From contig JAUIEM010000128.1 in the NCBI GenBank assembly GCA_030428695.1, forward strand, positions 1-23,060: a stretch of 23,060 nucleotides of DNA. The letters are read 5' to 3'. This stretch comes from a bacterium. GTDB taxonomy: Bacteria > Planctomycetota > J058 > JAJDCP01. The position numbers and the translations under genes were made by a program. Below are positions 22,195 through 23,060 of this stretch, piece by piece. Below the pieces are notes generated by a model, which worked only from the letters and a program-made list of their open reading frames with translations, made no database searches and was not told where the DNA came from. Each line of letters opens with the position of its first letter. The first letter of the stretch is position 1.

Positions 22195-23060
22195 TCAGGG
22201 CCGGCGGAAGCTCCCCCGCGGCGCCTGCGCCCCGGCGCGGATCACGAAGCCCTCGCCCTCGACCGCGCACTCCCACGGGGTCGCCCCCGCGAGCTCGAGC
22301 CGGAAGCTCTCCGCCCCGGTCGCCGCGACCGTCACCCGCGCCCACTCGACGTAGCGCTCCCGGCCGGGGTCGAAGCGGTCGAGCCAGAGCTCGCCCTGCG
22401 CGGCCCGGAAGCGCAGCCGCTCGCCGTCCCCCACCCACACCCCGCGCAGCCACAGCGCCCGCTGGCCGCTGGCCGACAGCCCGCTGGTCAGCGCGTCCCA
22501 GCGCTCCGCCGCGGCCCGTCGCAGCAGGGCGCGGTCGGCCCAGGCTCCCCAGCCCAGGCCGAGGGCGCAGAGCGGGAGCGCGATCGCCAGGGGCGCGGCG
22601 AGCCCCCGCAGCCGGCGGGCGAGCATCGCCAGGGGCAGGCCGAGGGCCCCCCAGCCCAGCCAGGCCGGTCCGCCGAGGCCGACGTAGGCGAGCAGCCCGA
22701 GCGCGACCGGCGTCCACAGCCCGACCAGCAGCCATGACGGCCGCGGCGGCGAGGGCGCCGTCCGCGGGGGCGCCAGGGACACGCCCGTCGGTGGCGGAGC
22801 GGAGGCGACGGTCAGCGTCGGCAGCTCGGCGCTGTCGAGCTCCGCGTCCGGCAGGATGGTCGTGCCCCCGACCCGCACCCCGGCGCCGAGCTCCTCCCGC
22901 TGCGGCGCGAGGGGCCGGGCGTAGGGATCCCGCGGATCGACCGGGGCCGCGGCGCCCTCGACCCGAAGCACCGCGGGAGGCGCCTCCTCGACGCAGGCCT
23001 CGAGCGCCTCCCGGAACGCCCGCGCGGTCGGGAAGCGGCCGGCGGGCTCCGGCGAGAGCG
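22195..23060 (-). CDS. Ser/Thr protein kinase, C-terminal part (runs off the window)
   Basis: The open frame enters from the right edge and 287 codons are visible. The first residues, LSPEPAGRFPTARAFREALEAC, match the end of a bacterial Hanks-type kinase C-lobe (P..RF.sA.efr.AL). The first possible internal start (22971) would cut this off, so the gene is certainly longer. After a Pro-rich juxtamembrane linker come several hydrophobic segments (about 22560-22735), for example SWLLVGLWTPVALGLLAYVG. A beta-rich C-terminal domain of about 110 residues follows (LWLRGVWVGDGERLRFRAAQGELWLDRF), with no PASTA repeats. It probably senses an envelope or intracellular signal; the catalytic core is outside the window. 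Convergent with the thioesterase gene. Confidence 0.85.
   Translation of the reverse strand, partial: LSPEPAGRFPTARAFREALEACVEEAPPAVLRVEGAAAPVDPRDPYARPLAPQREELGAGVRVGGTTILPDAELDSAELPTLTVASAPPPTGVSLAPPRTAPSPPRPSWLLVGLWTPVALGLLAYVGLGGPAWLGWGALGLPLAMLARRLRGLAAPLAIALPLCALGLGWGAWADRALLRRAAAERWDALTSGLSASGQRALWLRGVWVGDGERLRFRAAQGELWLDRFDPGRERYVEWARVTVAATGAESFRLELAGATPWECAVEGEGFVIRAGAQAPRGSFRRP

Overview
The window is 23 kb of very GC-rich bacterial DNA (roughly 70% by eye) with tightly packed genes, overlapping GTGA junctions and strong Shine-Dalgarno sites. A Ser/Thr protein kinase tail, a lipoprotein, a very large secreted-toxin-like protein, a selenocysteine tRNA and a divergent RbfA-like protein fit a complex environmental lineage such as Planctomycetota or Myxococcota. 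The sequence alone does not settle which. No rRNA, CRISPR array, prophage or intact transposase was seen.

Left part (1-3774): the end of an operon carries a short or partial ORF, a GshB-type ATP-grasp ligase and an acyltransferase-fold protein that lacks the usual catalytic Asp. A hairpin/promoter region separates it from a two-gene module: an OLD/RecF-like ATPase overlapping a DUF4276 (Toprim-like) protein. Its base composition looks milder than its neighbours, and the architecture recalls two-gene anti-phage systems.

Middle left (3775-9600): a promoter starts an operon of two acyl-CoA dehydrogenase paralogues, the first without its active-site motifs and the second intact. Facing them is a response regulator with a degenerate histidine-kinase-like output. 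Upstream of that gene lies a decayed fragment of the 3' end of the intact dehydrogenase. Then come an orphan hypothetical protein, a divergent RbfA-like protein and a further hypothetical protein.

Centre (9601-13332): a PsiE-family membrane protein, then selC (tRNA-Sec, anticodon UCA) with its own promoter and intrinsic terminator, immediately followed by prfC (release factor 3). So the genome probably decodes UGA as selenocysteine. A lipoprotein of unknown function follows.

Right part (13333-23060): a 2165-residue protein has coiled coils, a glycine/alanine-rich hydrophobic segment and a C-terminal domain resembling DUF3626. It is arranged like a polymorphic toxin or secreted effector and is followed directly by a 106-residue beta-rich protein. 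Next come a possible 209-bp MITE-like insertion holding a 52-bp near-perfect palindrome, a membrane-anchored LysM protein with an upstream Lys/Ala/Glu-rich coil protein, a 4HBT thioesterase, and the C-terminal part of a Ser/Thr kinase running off the edge.
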